DNA of 64,000 bases from the NCBI RefSeq assembly GCF_036237275.1, contig NZ_CP108352.1, positions 2,170,001 to 2,234,000 on the forward strand, in the 5' to 3' direction. Position numbers and translations under genes: made by a program. Source of the DNA: Streptomyces sp. NBC_01353. GTDB lineage: Bacteria; Actinomycetota; Actinomycetes; Streptomycetales; Streptomycetaceae. Below, piece by piece: positions 7,475 through 17,558 of this stretch. The notes below the pieces were generated by a model. The model was not told the origin of the DNA and made no database searches. It saw only the letters and a program-made list of their open reading frames with translations. Position 1 is the stretch's first letter. Each line of letters starts with the position of its first letter.

Positions 7475-9010
7475 TCACGTGGCCGAGTCGGACGAGACCC
7501 GGGATGCGGACCGGGCGAGGGCGGATCCTGCCGGGCGCCGGAACGCGGTGCCGGGCGTTCCGGCAGCGCTGTTACGGCCCCGGGCCCGCCGGCCGTGCAG
7601 GCGGCTGCCGCCGTAGGCGGCGAGGGTGGCCAGAACGCACCCGGCGAGCGCGGACAGCCCAGGACTTCCTTCCAGGCCGGCGGCGACGCCACCCAGCTCG
7701 CCGTCCATGACGCTGATGCCGATCCGCAGCGACCCGCGCGCCAACAGCGGGAGCACCAGCATCGAGACGCCGACCGCGATGCCCATGCGCAGGGCGATGT
7801 CCGCGTGGCGGCCGAGCAGGGACTCTGAGTCCTCCCGCGGAGTGCGCGCCGGGGTACGGGCGGCAGCGACGTACCCGGCGATCACCAGCAGGAGCAGCAT
7901 GAGCAGCAGGGCGATCAGCCACACCGGTACGCCGGCGCCCGACCAGCCGCCGAGGTCCACGGACCTGTCCGCGCCTGCTGCGTCGCCTTGGGGCCCCGCG
8001 CCGATCGTGCCGAGCAGCCCGCCGCTCTCGGACTGCAGGCGGTGCACGCCGACCTCCCAGGAGGTGCCGAGGCCGGAGCTGAGCAGCGCGGCGATCAGGT
8101 TCGGGCCGATGAGCAGCAGCATCCCCGCTGTCTCGGCGGCCCGCTCACGGCCGGTCAGGGCAGCGGCGCCCGCCACAAGTGCGGCAGCCAGGGCCGAACA
8201 GCACAGCACGGCCGCCAGCCCGGTCAGGGTGGAGGCGACGGCGTTCCACTTCCGCCGCAGCCGGCCCAGGGCGATGGGGCGCGGCAGCGCCGTACGACGG
8301 GCCGCGACGCAGCCGACTGCGAGGACGACGGCCACCCACAGCAGGCCGAAGAAGACGGTCGCGGCGGTATCGGTCTCGAAGGTGACCGAGAACAGCCCCG
8401 GGACGAGGTCACCGGCGCCCCCGTCACCACCGCTGGTGAAGCGGCCGAACGCCCCGGACGAGGGGCCGTCGCCGAACCGTTCCGTCACGCTCTCGGGCAG
8501 CCGGGCCGTGCCGTGGGCCATGCCGGCGAGGACCGGGAGGGTCACCGCCGCAGTCGCCAGTGCGCCGCCGCACCGGACCCACAGCATCGCCGGGGCGGGT
8601 CGCGGCCGCCGGTGCAGGGGCCGGAAGAAGACGATCGCGAGGACCGCGGTACCCAGGAAGGTCAGGGTCAGCGGGGTCATCGCCGCCTCGCCGCTCAGGC
8701 CGAGATCGAATCCCCCGCCAAGGCCCGCGAGCAGGCCGCCGAGGCCGCCTCCGTCGGCGAACTCGGCCTCGGACTCGGTCTCGGCGGACGTCGCCGACTC
8801 CACGGTGACGCCGCCGCCGACGGCCATGCCGACGGCCGTCGGCACCAGGCGGGAGACCGGCGCGATGGCGCCGGCGCCGAGGACGGCCAGTGCCGCCCAT
8901 GCGGTGGCGGCCATGACCACGAGGGCGGTCGCGACGGAGAGGGCCCCTTCGAGGGCGTGACGCCATGGTGTGACGGGAGAAGTGGAGTGCGGCGGCGGGG
9001 CTGCGGACAT
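7475..9010 (-). CDS. Streptophobe-family integral membrane protein
   Basis: Very hydrophobic protein of 511 aa with about ten predicted membrane helices. It begins at the ATG at 9010 (MSAAPPPHST), followed by WRHALEGALSVATALVVMAA as the first helix. A much longer in-frame reading upstream is only the shadow of the MMPL gene. The N-terminal WRHALEGAL pattern and alternating Ala/Leu-rich helices with glycine-rich loops match the actinobacterial proteins annotated as streptophobe, whose function is unknown. It lies 119 bp downstream of the MMPL exporter on the same strand. Confidence 0.7.
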   Translation of the reverse strand: MSAAPPPHSTSPVTPWRHALEGALSVATALVVMAATAWAALAVLGAGAIAPVSRLVPTAVGMAVGGGVTVESATSAETESEAEFADGGGLGGLLAGLGGGFDLGLSGEAAMTPLTLTFLGTAVLAIVFFRPLHRRPRPAPAMLWVRCGGALATAAVTLPVLAGMAHGTARLPESVTERFGDGPSSGAFGRFTSGGDGGAGDLVPGLFSVTFETDTAATVFFGLLWVAVVLAVGCVAARRTALPRPIALGRLRRKWNAVASTLTGLAAVLCCSALAAALVAGAAALTGRERAAETAGMLLLIGPNLIAALLSSGLGTSWEVGVHRLQSESGGLLGTIGAGPQGDAAGADRSVDLGGWSGAGVPVWLIALLLMLLLLVIAGYVAAARTPARTPREDSESLLGRHADIALRMGIAVGVSMLVLPLLARGSLRIGISVMDGELGGVAAGLEGSPGLSALAGCVLATLAAYGGSRLHGRRARGRNSAAGTPGTAFRRPAGSALARSASRVSSDSAT

Positions 9011-9129
9011 GGGTGGGCTCCTTGTGGAGAGGCGTTCGGGGCGGGCCGGCGCGCGGCGGGCGGAGCAGGGCTGCGTATCGCGTGCGCCCGGGTGGCGAAG
9101 GCGCTCCGGCGCCGGCCGGGCGGGGACGC

Positions 9130-11424
9130 TCAGCTGCCGGAGGGGCGGCTGCCGCCGCTTCCCGCGGTCTGGACGACGGAGTGCGGGACACCGGACGCGG
9201 TCGACACCGCCGTCGTCTCGCGCGGGGCTCGTTCGAGCCGTTCGCCTTCGACGTCGAGGTCGGGGACGAGTCGGTCCAGCCGGGCGGGCAGTTGCCAGGC
9301 GCGCCGGCCGAGCAGGGCGAGGACCGCCGGTACGAGTGCCATGCGGACGACGAACGCGTCGAAGAGGACGGCAACGGCGAGCCCGAAGCCGACGGTCTTG
9401 AGCATCTGCTCGTCGGAGCCCAAGAAGGCGGCGAAGACCGAGATCATGATCACGGCCGCGGCGGTCACCACCCGCGCACTGTGCTCGAACCCGCTGATCA
9501 CGGAGTCCGACGGCGACTGCCCGTGCACGTACGCCTCGCGCATCCTGGTCACCAGGAACACCTCGTAGTCCATGGCGAGACCGAAGACCACGCCGACCAT
9601 GAAGATCGGCATCACCGACATCACCGGCCCCGGTACCGCGACCCCGAAGACGGAAGCCGACCAGCCCCATTGGAAGACCGCGACCACCGCGCCGAGCCCG
9701 GCCAGGACCGACAGCAGGAAACCCAGTGCCGCCTTGAGCGGCACGAGGAGGGACCGGAAGACGACGATCAACAGCAGGAACGCCAGACCGACGACGAGTG
9801 CCAGGTACGGGATCAGCGCGTCGGACAGTTTCTGCGAGACGTCCACGTTCATCGCCGTCGTACCGGCTACGAGGACCCGGGCGTCGCTCGCGCTCGCGAG
9901 CGCCGGGTCGCGCAGCGCGTGCACGAGCTCTGCCGTCTCCTCGCCTGCCGGCGAGGTGGCCGGGACGACGTTGAGGACGGCGGTGTCGCCGGACCGGCTC
10001 AACCGCGGCTGCCCGACGGCGGCGACGTCCTTCCTGCCGCGGATCTGCTCGCCGACGCTCTTCGCGGCCGCCTGGGCGCTGCCGCCGCCGACGGCCTGGA
10101 CGACCACCGTCAGCGGGCCGTTGAAGCCCGGGCCGAAGCCCTCGGCGATCAGGTCGTAGGCCCGGCGCTCGGTCGTCGACACCGACTTGCTCTCGTCGCC
10201 GGGCAGTCCCATCTCCAGGGAGGCCGCGGGGACCGCGACCACACCGAGCAGGACGACACCACCGAGGAGTACGGCCACGGGCCGCCGAACGACGAACCGG
10301 GCCCAACGCACACCCATCCCGGCCGGCGGAGCGCCACCGGCGTCGCTCCCCCGGCCTGCGTCACTCCCCACGCCCGCGCTCCTCCCCCGGCCCGCGCCCC
10401 TCCACCGCCGCCGCGGACGCGCCGGGCCGATGCGACGGCCGCAGATCCCGAGCAGCGCGGGAATCAGGGTGACGGCGATCAATACCGCGATGACGACCGT
10501 GCCGGCCGCGGCGAGACCCATCTGCGTCAGCAGCGGGATCCCGACCACGCACAGCCCGGCAAGGGCGATCACCACGGTCAGACCGGCGAACACCACCGCC
10601 GACCCCGCGGTCCCCACCGCGTGCGCGGCCGCCTCCTCACGGTCCCGGCCACGGGCGAGTTCGGCACGGTATCGAGAGACCACGAACAGGGCGTAGTCGA
10701 TGCCGACGGCCAGCCCGACCATGGTGGCGAGACCGGACGTCGTCGAGCCCAGACCGAGCGGCTCCGCCAGCACCCGGATCGCCAGCCCGCCGACGCCCAC
10801 TCCGAGTACGGCGGTGAGCAGCGGAAGTCCGGCCGACAGCAGCGAGCCGAAGGTGATGACGAGCACGACGGCGGCCACCGCCAGCCCAACGGCCTCCGAG
10901 GAATGCCCACCGGCCACCGCGTTGACGGCGTTGCCGCCGACCTCGACGGCCAACTCCCCCGAGCCCGCCTGCTCGACGGTGTCCCGCAGCGCGGTGCGGG
11001 AAGCCTCCTCGAGCTCCGACGCGGGCACGGGGTAGGAGACCTGTGCGTAGGCGGTGGTGCCGTCCTCGCTCACCGATCGGGCGGCGAACGGCTCGGTGAC
11101 CCGCGCGACCTGAGGATCGTTCCCGAGAGCTCGGACCGTCTCCCCGATCGCCTTCTTCGCCTCGGGGTCGGTGACCTTGCCGTGCTCCGCCCGGAACACC
11201 ACGCGGGCGGTCGCCCCGTCGGCGTTCAGCTGCGGGAAACGCTCCTCCAGCAGGTCGTACGCCTGCTGCGCCTCCGTACCGGGCATCGAGAAGTCGTTCG
11301 GCGGCGGGGCCGGCGCCCTCCCGGCCAACACCCCCGTCCCCACGAGCAGTACGACCCACAGCAAGGCGACCAGCCGGCGCCTCCGGAAGGAGAGGCGGCC
11401 AAGACCGCAGAGGAATGTGGCCAC
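9130..11424 (-). CDS. MMPL-family RND transporter
   Basis: Membrane exporter of 764 aa with the two-fold MMPL layout: a first helix (LVALLWVVLLVGTGVLAG), a periplasmic-type domain (~residues 40-175) and five helices, then a repeat of the same order (helix ~360, loop to ~530, helices to ~690). Signature segments are GLAVGIDYALFVVSRYR and the second-half GLAMDYEVFLVTRMREA. These proteins export lipids or hydrophobic small molecules using the proton gradient. The start is a GTG at 11424. No regulator is adjacent, and it need not belong to the PKS cluster. Confidence 0.92.
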   Translation of the reverse strand: MATFLCGLGRLSFRRRRLVALLWVVLLVGTGVLAGRAPAPPPNDFSMPGTEAQQAYDLLEERFPQLNADGATARVVFRAEHGKVTDPEAKKAIGETVRALGNDPQVARVTEPFAARSVSEDGTTAYAQVSYPVPASELEEASRTALRDTVEQAGSGELAVEVGGNAVNAVAGGHSSEAVGLAVAAVVLVITFGSLLSAGLPLLTAVLGVGVGGLAIRVLAEPLGLGSTTSGLATMVGLAVGIDYALFVVSRYRAELARGRDREEAAAHAVGTAGSAVVFAGLTVVIALAGLCVVGIPLLTQMGLAAAGTVVIAVLIAVTLIPALLGICGRRIGPARPRRRWRGAGRGRSAGVGSDAGRGSDAGGAPPAGMGVRWARFVVRRPVAVLLGGVVLLGVVAVPAASLEMGLPGDESKSVSTTERRAYDLIAEGFGPGFNGPLTVVVQAVGGGSAQAAAKSVGEQIRGRKDVAAVGQPRLSRSGDTAVLNVVPATSPAGEETAELVHALRDPALASASDARVLVAGTTAMNVDVSQKLSDALIPYLALVVGLAFLLLIVVFRSLLVPLKAALGFLLSVLAGLGAVVAVFQWGWSASVFGVAVPGPVMSVMPIFMVGVVFGLAMDYEVFLVTRMREAYVHGQSPSDSVISGFEHSARVVTAAAVIMISVFAAFLGSDEQMLKTVGFGLAVAVLFDAFVVRMALVPAVLALLGRRAWQLPARLDRLVPDLDVEGERLERAPRETTAVSTASGVPHSVVQTAGSGGSRPSGS

Positions 11425-11592
11425 AGCAGCGGCTCCAAGTCAGGTCGACGCTCATCGGAAGACGGCACCGACGCTGTCAGCCCTCCCTGACCGCACCCGG
11501 AGAGATCCTGGGAGCTCTCTGAGAACTCGGGCCACCCGCCACACGGCGGAAGCGGCTCCAACCGGACATACCGCCGACCTCCGCTCCGTGAT

Positions 11593-12660
11593 TCACAGAA
11601 AGCTCTTCGAATGGCTGCTCAGCCCAGCGAGCCGAGGTGGACGCCGATCGGACGGGCCCGGCGCCGCAGCGCGGTTCCAGGCCATTCGGGACCAGGGGAG
11701 GGTCAGTTCGCTCTGGTCGGTGACCTCTCGGGGAGCCAGGTCCGGGAGTGGGGTGGCCTCGTGGTGGCGGGCGTAGACCGTGTCGATGTAGCGGTGGCCG
11801 GTGTCGGGGGCGAGGAAGAGGACCGTTCGCTCGGGGGCACGGTCGCGTTCGTGGCGAGCGGCCAGGTAGCCGGCGCCGGTCGAGAGGCCCGCGAAGAGCG
11901 CGTGCCGGCGGAGCAGGTCGATGCTGCCGGCCAGGGCCGCGTCGAAGGAGATCCAGTGCAGGGTGTCGTACAGCTCGTGCGAGACGTTCTCGAAGGGGAT
12001 GGAGCTGCCGATCCCGGCGATGATGATCTCGGGGTCCGCGACGTGCTCGGCGCCGAAGGTGACGCTGCCGTACGGCTGGACGCCCACGAGTTCGACGTCG
12101 GCCTGGCCGTCGGGGGCCGCACGCAGATAGCGGGCGAGGGCGCCCGTCGAGGCTCCCGAGCCGACCCCGCCGACGACGGTGAGGCCGTCCGCGCCTGTCG
12201 CCTCCCGGATCCGGTCGGCGATCGCGCGGTAGCCCAGGTAGTGGATGTCGTCGTGGTACTGCCGCATCCAGTGGTACTCGGGGTGCTCGGCGAGGATCTC
12301 GTGGATCCGCTCCACCCGCCGCTTCTGATCGAGCTTGAGGTCGCTGCACGGCTCCATCTGCTCCGACGTCGCCCCCAAGATGGAGAGTTGGGTACGCAGA
12401 GTGTGGTCGACCGTCGTCGAGCCGACGATGTGACAGCGCATGCCGTGCCGGTGACAGGCCAGGGCGAGCGCGTACGCGTAGATGCCGCTGGAGCTGTCGA
12501 GCAGGGTGTCCCCGCGCCGTACGACTCCGGTGTCGAGCAGGTGGCGCACCGCCGCGAGCGCGGAGACCACCTTCATCGTCTCAAAGCGCAGGCAGACGAG
12601 CCGGTCGTCGAGCCGTATCAGGTCCGGCCGGCCGATCGCCTCCGCGATGTGCTGGTCCAT
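11593..12660 (-). CDS. PLP-dependent enzyme of the cysteine/threonine synthase fold
   Basis: Fold type II PLP enzyme of 355 aa. Lys30 (FETMKVVSALAAV) aligns by spacing with the cofactor lysine of cysteine synthases, 15 residues before the Gly that starts the next strand. DSSSGIYAYALAL replaces the substrate-binding SSGN loop, and GGVGSGASTGAL is the phosphate-cradling loop. It overlaps the upstream GHMP kinase gene by about 80 bp and is the last gene of the metal operon. By analogy with SbnA in staphyloferrin B biosynthesis and EDDS-type pathways, it may replace the phosphate of an O-phospho-amino acid with a nitrogen or sulfur nucleophile. The substrate is inferred. Confidence 0.75.
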   Translation of the reverse strand: MDQHIAEAIGRPDLIRLDDRLVCLRFETMKVVSALAAVRHLLDTGVVRRGDTLLDSSSGIYAYALALACHRHGMRCHIVGSTTVDHTLRTQLSILGATSEQMEPCSDLKLDQKRRVERIHEILAEHPEYHWMRQYHDDIHYLGYRAIADRIREATGADGLTVVGGVGSGASTGALARYLRAAPDGQADVELVGVQPYGSVTFGAEHVADPEIIIAGIGSSIPFENVSHELYDTLHWISFDAALAGSIDLLRRHALFAGLSTGAGYLAARHERDRAPERTVLFLAPDTGHRYIDTVYARHHEATPLPDLAPREVTDQSELTLPWSRMAWNRAAAPGPSDRRPPRLAGLSSHSKSFL

Positions 12661-13612
12661 TCAGGATCTCCTTGAGGGTGGTGAAAGTCGTGAAGGCCCG
12701 CGCGGCGGGGATGCCGTGGGCGTCCAGGGCGCGCAGGCAGCTGCGCACGCGGTGCCGCAGGCCCGGCGCGGCGGCGTCGAACAGCACGCCCGCCACCGCG
12801 CCGCTGTGCGCGATCTGCACGCCCGCCGCCCCGACCCGCTGGGCGACGGCCGTGAGTGCGTCGAACTCCGGGTGGCCCAGGACCTGTTGGCCGCGTCGGG
12901 CGCTGGCGGTGGCGACCTCGCCGAGGAGCTGGGCGTCGCCGGTCGCCACGGCCCGGCGCAGCAGCGTGCGCAGCAGCTCGAAGTCGCGGATGTCGGCGTC
13001 GGCGGCCTCCCGCACGGGCAGGGCGAGGGTGTCGACCGGCGCCCCTCCGCCGAGGGTGCAGCCCACGACGACCAGGGGCGGCAGCGCCGGGCCGAGGACC
13101 TCCAGGACCCGGCCCTCCCGCTGGGCGAAGAGCACCGGCCGCCCGTCCGACATCAGCGGATCACAGGCCAGTTCGGCGCGCACGGCGAGCCGGGCCACCG
13201 TCTCGGGGGCGAGCCGGAGCCCGTACGCGTCGGCCACCGCGCGCACGGTGGCGATCACATCGCTCGTGGAGCTGCCCATGCCCAAGCCCACCGGAATGTC
13301 GCAAGAGATCCGCAACTCCCCTCCACAGGGAGGAAGTCCGGTCCTCTCCGCGCACTCGGCGACCGCGAGGACCGCGGCCTGCGCGGCCTTCGTGCGGTCG
13401 GCGGGTACGACGGTGATCACCTCGGGCGCGGTACCCGGGTGGCGGACGAACTCGGCACTGCTGCCCGGACCGGCCATGGGGAGGGTGACGAGGCCCGCGC
13501 ACCGGCGTCCGTCGGCGTCGAGGAAGACCCCCTGGAGGATCTCGCCGTGGTGGCAGGGCGCGCACCCGGTGCCGGTGGTGACGGGTGGGGCCGGGCGGGC
13601 GGTGGGAATCAT
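12581..13612 (-). CDS. GHMP kinase related to PduX (L-threonine kinase-like)
   Basis: Cytoplasmic kinase of 343 aa. The N-terminal GCAPCHHGEILQG matches the start of PduX-type threonine kinases. The ATP-binding GHMP motif is IPVGLGMGSSTSD near residue 103, and the C-terminal motif region is GVQIAHSGAVAGVLFD. Its ATG overlaps the upstream DUF364 stop (ATGA). Its 3' end runs about 80 bp into the PLP-enzyme gene. PduX phosphorylates a free amino-acid hydroxyl, and the next gene has the fold that consumes O-phospho-amino acids, so the pair probably performs two consecutive steps. The amino acid (Ser or Thr) is not determined. Confidence 0.75.
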   Translation of the reverse strand: MIPTARPAPPVTTGTGCAPCHHGEILQGVFLDADGRRCAGLVTLPMAGPGSSAEFVRHPGTAPEVITVVPADRTKAAQAAVLAVAECAERTGLPPCGGELRISCDIPVGLGMGSSTSDVIATVRAVADAYGLRLAPETVARLAVRAELACDPLMSDGRPVLFAQREGRVLEVLGPALPPLVVVGCTLGGGAPVDTLALPVREAADADIRDFELLRTLLRRAVATGDAQLLGEVATASARRGQQVLGHPEFDALTAVAQRVGAAGVQIAHSGAVAGVLFDAAAPGLRHRVRSCLRALDAHGIPAARAFTTFTTLKEILNGPAHRGGDRPAGPDTARRPARLPAL

Positions 13613-14445
13613 GCGCCGCCCACCGTCCGGTAGCGGTACAGAGCCGTCTTCTCGGCGCTGAACTGGGAGAAGGGGAACGGCTCCGCGGACAGGGCGGTCA
13701 CGCCCGAGCCGAGGAAGGCACGCGCGACGGCGCTGCCGGTCTGCGCGTACACGATCACCGGGACGCCCCGGGACCGGCAGCGCTCCAGGACGGTGTCGAA
13801 GGAGCCGTTGCTCAGCGTCATCCCGGTGACGACAACCGCCTCGGCCCGGTCGAGCACCTCGTGCATGTCGTCCGTGACGGGGTCGCCCCACTGGGTGGCC
13901 TTGAGGTTGAAGTCGCAGGGCAGCGGTTCGCCGCCGCGCTCGCGGATCGCCGCGACCAACGGGTTGACGACACCGATGAGGCCGACCTTCGCGCCCTCCT
14001 CGATGTCGAGCAGGCCCGCGATGGCCGCGTCGCGGGCCTTCGCGCGGACCTCCGGGGTACCGGCGGGGAGTGTGACGGGCTCGGCGTCGCCCTCCTCGGC
14101 GGCCACGCGGTGCGGGCGGACCTCGGAGAGGTATGCGTCGAGGGCGGCGATCCGCAGCGGCCGCGGGGCCTCGCGCAGCAGGACGTCGAGCGGGGTGCCG
14201 GAGGAGTCGTGGCAGATCGAGGGGTCGATCTCGCCGGCCTCGAAGGCGCAGCCGCCGAAGGAGCCGCCGAGGCGGACCAGGACGTACTGGTTGAGGTACG
14301 TGGTGTCGCCGCCGGCCAGACGGGTGCCGTGGTGGATCCAGAACACACTGGTCGCGACGAGTTCGGAGGGGAGCGGGCCGTGTTCGCCGGCCAGGACCGC
14401 CTCGATGAGCGCGTCGACGGAGAGAACGGGGGTGGTCACAGTCAT
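13609..14445 (-). CDS. DUF364/Rossmann-like (putative heavy-metal chelation) protein
   Basis: Soluble protein of 278 aa. The ATG at 14445 has AAAAGGA about 6 nt upstream. The N-terminal half is the DUF4213-like part (SVFWIHHGTRLAGGDTTYLN). The C-terminal half is the DUF364 Rossmann-like part, seen in KVGLIGVVNPLVAAIRE, EAVVVTGMTLSNGSF and VIVYAQTGSAVA. The family is found with metal transporters and is labelled a heavy-metal chelation domain, but no biochemical role is established to my knowledge. It overlaps the kinase gene and follows the ABC ATPase by 21 bp, placing it in the metal operon. Confidence 0.7.
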   Translation of the reverse strand: MTVTTPVLSVDALIEAVLAGEHGPLPSELVATSVFWIHHGTRLAGGDTTYLNQYVLVRLGGSFGGCAFEAGEIDPSICHDSSGTPLDVLLREAPRPLRIAALDAYLSEVRPHRVAAEEGDAEPVTLPAGTPEVRAKARDAAIAGLLDIEEGAKVGLIGVVNPLVAAIRERGGEPLPCDFNLKATQWGDPVTDDMHEVLDRAEAVVVTGMTLSNGSFDTVLERCRSRGVPVIVYAQTGSAVARAFLGSGVTALSAEPFPFSQFSAEKTALYRYRTVGGA

Positions 14446-14466
14446 GGGATTCCTTTTCACAGGGCT

Positions 14467-15260
<794 letters not shown>

Positions 15261-15264
<4 letters not shown>

Positions 15265-16403
15265 AGCTCACCCCGCTTGCGCAGGACGAGGAGGAAGAGC
15301 GGTACGCCGAGCAGGGCGGTGATCACGCCGACGGGAACCTCGCGGGGCGCGAAGGCGATGCGTGCCAGCGCGTCCGTCCACACCAGGAACACCGCGCCCG
15401 AGAGCGCCGCGTACGGCAGCAGCACCCGGTGCAGCGGTCCGACGAGGAACCGCACCCCGTGCGGGACGATCAGCCCGACGAAGCCGATGGCACCGACGGT
15501 CGCGACCGCCACCGCGGTCAGCGCGGCCGTGACGACGAGCAGGAGCATCCTCGTGCGCCGTACGCCGATCCCGAGGGAGGCGGCGGTGTCGGTGCCGAAC
15601 GCGAGCCCGTCGAGGGCGTTCGAGCAGAACCAGGCGACCGCGAGACCCAGCGGGGTGACGATCGCGCAGACCATGACCGTGTCCCAGCGGGCGGGCGCCA
15701 TCGAGCCGAGCAGCCAGTGGGTGACGGCACGCGTGGTGTCCGCGTCCGCCGAGGCCATCAGCACGAGCGAGGTCAGCGCCGTGAAGAGCTGACCGACCAC
15801 GACGCCGGTCAGGACGATACGTACGGAATCCAGGCCGGTACGCCGCAGCAGCAGAAGGAGCAGCCCGAAGGAGAGCAGCGCGCCGGCGAGCGCACCGCCG
15901 GTGACCCCGAGGGTGCTCGCACCGACCCCGAGGACGACGACGGTGACGGCTCCCGTCGACGCGCCGGAGGAGACACCGAGCAGGTACGGGTCGGCGAGCG
16001 CGTTGCGGGTGACCGCCTGGAGCACCGTGCCACACACCGCGAGCGAGGCGCCGACGAGGGCGGCCATCAGCACGCGCGGCAGCCGCAGGTCCCAGATGAG
16101 CGAGTCGACCAGGGGAGGCAACGGCTGTACGTCCAGGCCGAGATGGGCGCCGAGGACTCGGCCGAGGTCCGTCCAGCCCACGTCGGCGACACCGATACGC
16201 ACGGCAGCCGCCACCGAACCCGCCAAGGTGCCCGCGGCGAGGAGCAGCAGGACCACGTGGCCCCCTCCGGACCGAACGGACCGCCCGGACCGCCCTGACT
16301 GCCCGGCCGGCCCGCGGACGGAGCCCTCCGTCACCACCCGCCCGCGTGCCGCCGGCAGCAGCAGATCCGCGGACCCGCTCCGAGTGTCCGGTTCAGCGGA
16401 CAT
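15261..16403 (-). CDS. FecCD/BtuC-family ABC transporter permease
   Basis: Membrane protein of 380 aa. A Gly/Ser/Arg-rich cytoplasmic N-terminus of ~45 residues precedes about ten helices. Family segments include DLRLPRVLMAALVGASLAVC, ADPYLLGVSSGASTGAV and GFVGLIVPHGVRFLVGPLHR, the last being the ATPase-coupling loop. It overlaps the binding-protein gene by 11 bp and the ATPase gene by 4 bp. It translocates a chelated metal across the membrane. Confidence 0.93.
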
Positions 16404-17415
16404 ACCCGAGGTCCTTCATGCCCTGGGCCAGCAGCCCGAGGGCGTGTACGGAGCGTACGGACGGGTCCAGCTCGATGCCCGGCACGGTGAGGATCTTGTT
16501 GTCACGGACCGCGGCCAGCCGGGAGATCACCGGGTGTCGGGTCATCGTGGCGCGCTTCTCGGCGGCGCTGTCGCCGGGCCTGCCGCGCTCGGACAGGTCG
16601 CCGATCACGATGAAGTCCGGGTCGCGCTCGGCCACTTCCTCCCAGGAGACCTCGGGCCAGTCCTCGTCGACGTCGTCGAAGGCGTTCTTCGCGCCGACGA
16701 TCCGGCTCATCTCACTGGGCAGGCCGGTCTTCCCCGCCACGTACGGCATCCCGTTGAAGACGGAGTAGAGGTAGACCACGGTCGGCCGGTCCGCTCCCTG
16801 GGGAACCTTGGGGGCGTTCTCCCCCGCCGTGGCGACGGCGGCGCGCTGGTCGGCCGCGAGCTTGCCGGCCCGCTCCTCGGCGCCGAAGACCTTGCCCAGG
16901 TTCTCGTAGTCGGAGAACAGCAGCTCGAAGGGGGTCTTGCCGGCCGGGTTCTGCTGCGGGCAGTCCACGGCGCTGACGAAGGTGGGGACCTTGAGGGTTT
17001 CCAGCTCCTCGCGGGTGCCGGCGCGGTCCTTGGTGTAGAGGTCCGCGGATCCCGCGGCGACGAAGTCGGGTGTGGCGGCGCGCAGTTGCTCGCCGGTGGC
17101 GATCTTCGGGGCGACGACCGGGACCGTGGCGTACGCGGCCTCGTACTGCGCGGGGATCTTCGTCTTGAGGTTGGCGGTTCCCGCCATCCGGTCCTGGAGA
17201 CCGAGTTCGAGGAGGGTCTCGGTCGAGGTCTGGTCCAGGGCGACGGCGCGCTGCGGCGGCTCGGCGAAGGACAGCTGACGGCCGCAGCTGGTGACGGCGG
17301 CCGCCTGGGCGGCGGGCTTGGTGTCCGCTTCGGGACCGCCGCCGGCCGCCGTGGAGCAGCCGGCGGTGGCGAGGGCGAGGGTCAGGGCGATGCCGAGACG
17401 GGCGGGGTGGCGCAT
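16393..17415 (-). CDS. Metallophore ABC transporter substrate-binding lipoprotein
   Basis: Lipoprotein of 340 aa. The ATG at 17415 starts a signal peptide with lipobox ATAGC (lipidated Cys20). The mature protein is a type III (FepB/BtuF-like) binding protein: QRAVALDQTSTETLLELGL, then a second lobe with DFIVIGDLSERGRPG, ending in the helix SVHALGLLAQGMKDLGYV. Such proteins capture metal chelates outside the membrane and deliver them to FecCD permeases. It is the first gene of the operon, 67 bp from a Zur-like box. The ligand could be a zinc or iron chelate; the operator points to zinc. Confidence 0.88.
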   Translation of the reverse strand: MRHPARLGIALTLALATAGCSTAAGGGPEADTKPAAQAAAVTSCGRQLSFAEPPQRAVALDQTSTETLLELGLQDRMAGTANLKTKIPAQYEAAYATVPVVAPKIATGEQLRAATPDFVAAGSADLYTKDRAGTREELETLKVPTFVSAVDCPQQNPAGKTPFELLFSDYENLGKVFGAEERAGKLAADQRAAVATAGENAPKVPQGADRPTVVYLYSVFNGMPYVAGKTGLPSEMSRIVGAKNAFDDVDEDWPEVSWEEVAERDPDFIVIGDLSERGRPGDSAAEKRATMTRHPVISRLAAVRDNKILTVPGIELDPSVRSVHALGLLAQGMKDLGYVR

Positions 17416-17481
17416 GGGTTCTCCGGTCTGAGGGGGCAGGGCGCTGCACCGGGCTGGAGTGCCGCGTTCGAAAGGGTACTG

Positions 17482-17502
17482 TAACGACAATCATTTTCAT
17501 TA
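17482..17502. promoter_or_regulatory. Zur-like 21-bp palindrome between divergent metal-uptake and MFS genes
   Basis: A 10-1-10 inverted repeat with two mismatched pairs, TAACGACAAT and ATTTTCATTA around a central C. On the other strand its core reads TGAAAATGATTGTCG, close to the actinobacterial zinc-box core TGAAAATnATTTTCA and unlike the DtxR/IdeR iron box TTAGGTTAGGCT. It lies 67 bp from the binding-protein ATG and 57 bp from the MFS start, so one bound repressor could control both directions. Zur is inferred from the motif; other Fur-family proteins cannot be excluded. Confidence 0.65.
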
Positions 17503-17558
17503 ACCACCTCAGGGTGCGTTTCCCGAACCGCACCCCCTCCCCAAGGAGCAACCCCACC

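Noticed and set aside
9011-10306. Upstream extension of the streptophobe reading frame to 10306
   Set aside because: The extension is an out-of-frame shadow of the MMPL gene; the ATG at 9010 begins the typical N-terminus.
9013-11490. Long plus-strand open frame opposite the MMPL transporter
   Set aside because: Antisense shadow of GC-rich coding DNA; Arg/His/Gly-rich translation without domains, while the minus strand encodes a clear transporter.
12672-13661. Plus-strand frames opposite the GHMP kinase
   Set aside because: No motif; the kinase on the minus strand has intact ATP and substrate motifs.
17482-17502. Reading the palindrome as an iron (DtxR/DmdR) box
   Set aside because: It lacks the TTAGGTTAGGCT-type sequence; the AT core fits the Fur-family zinc box better.
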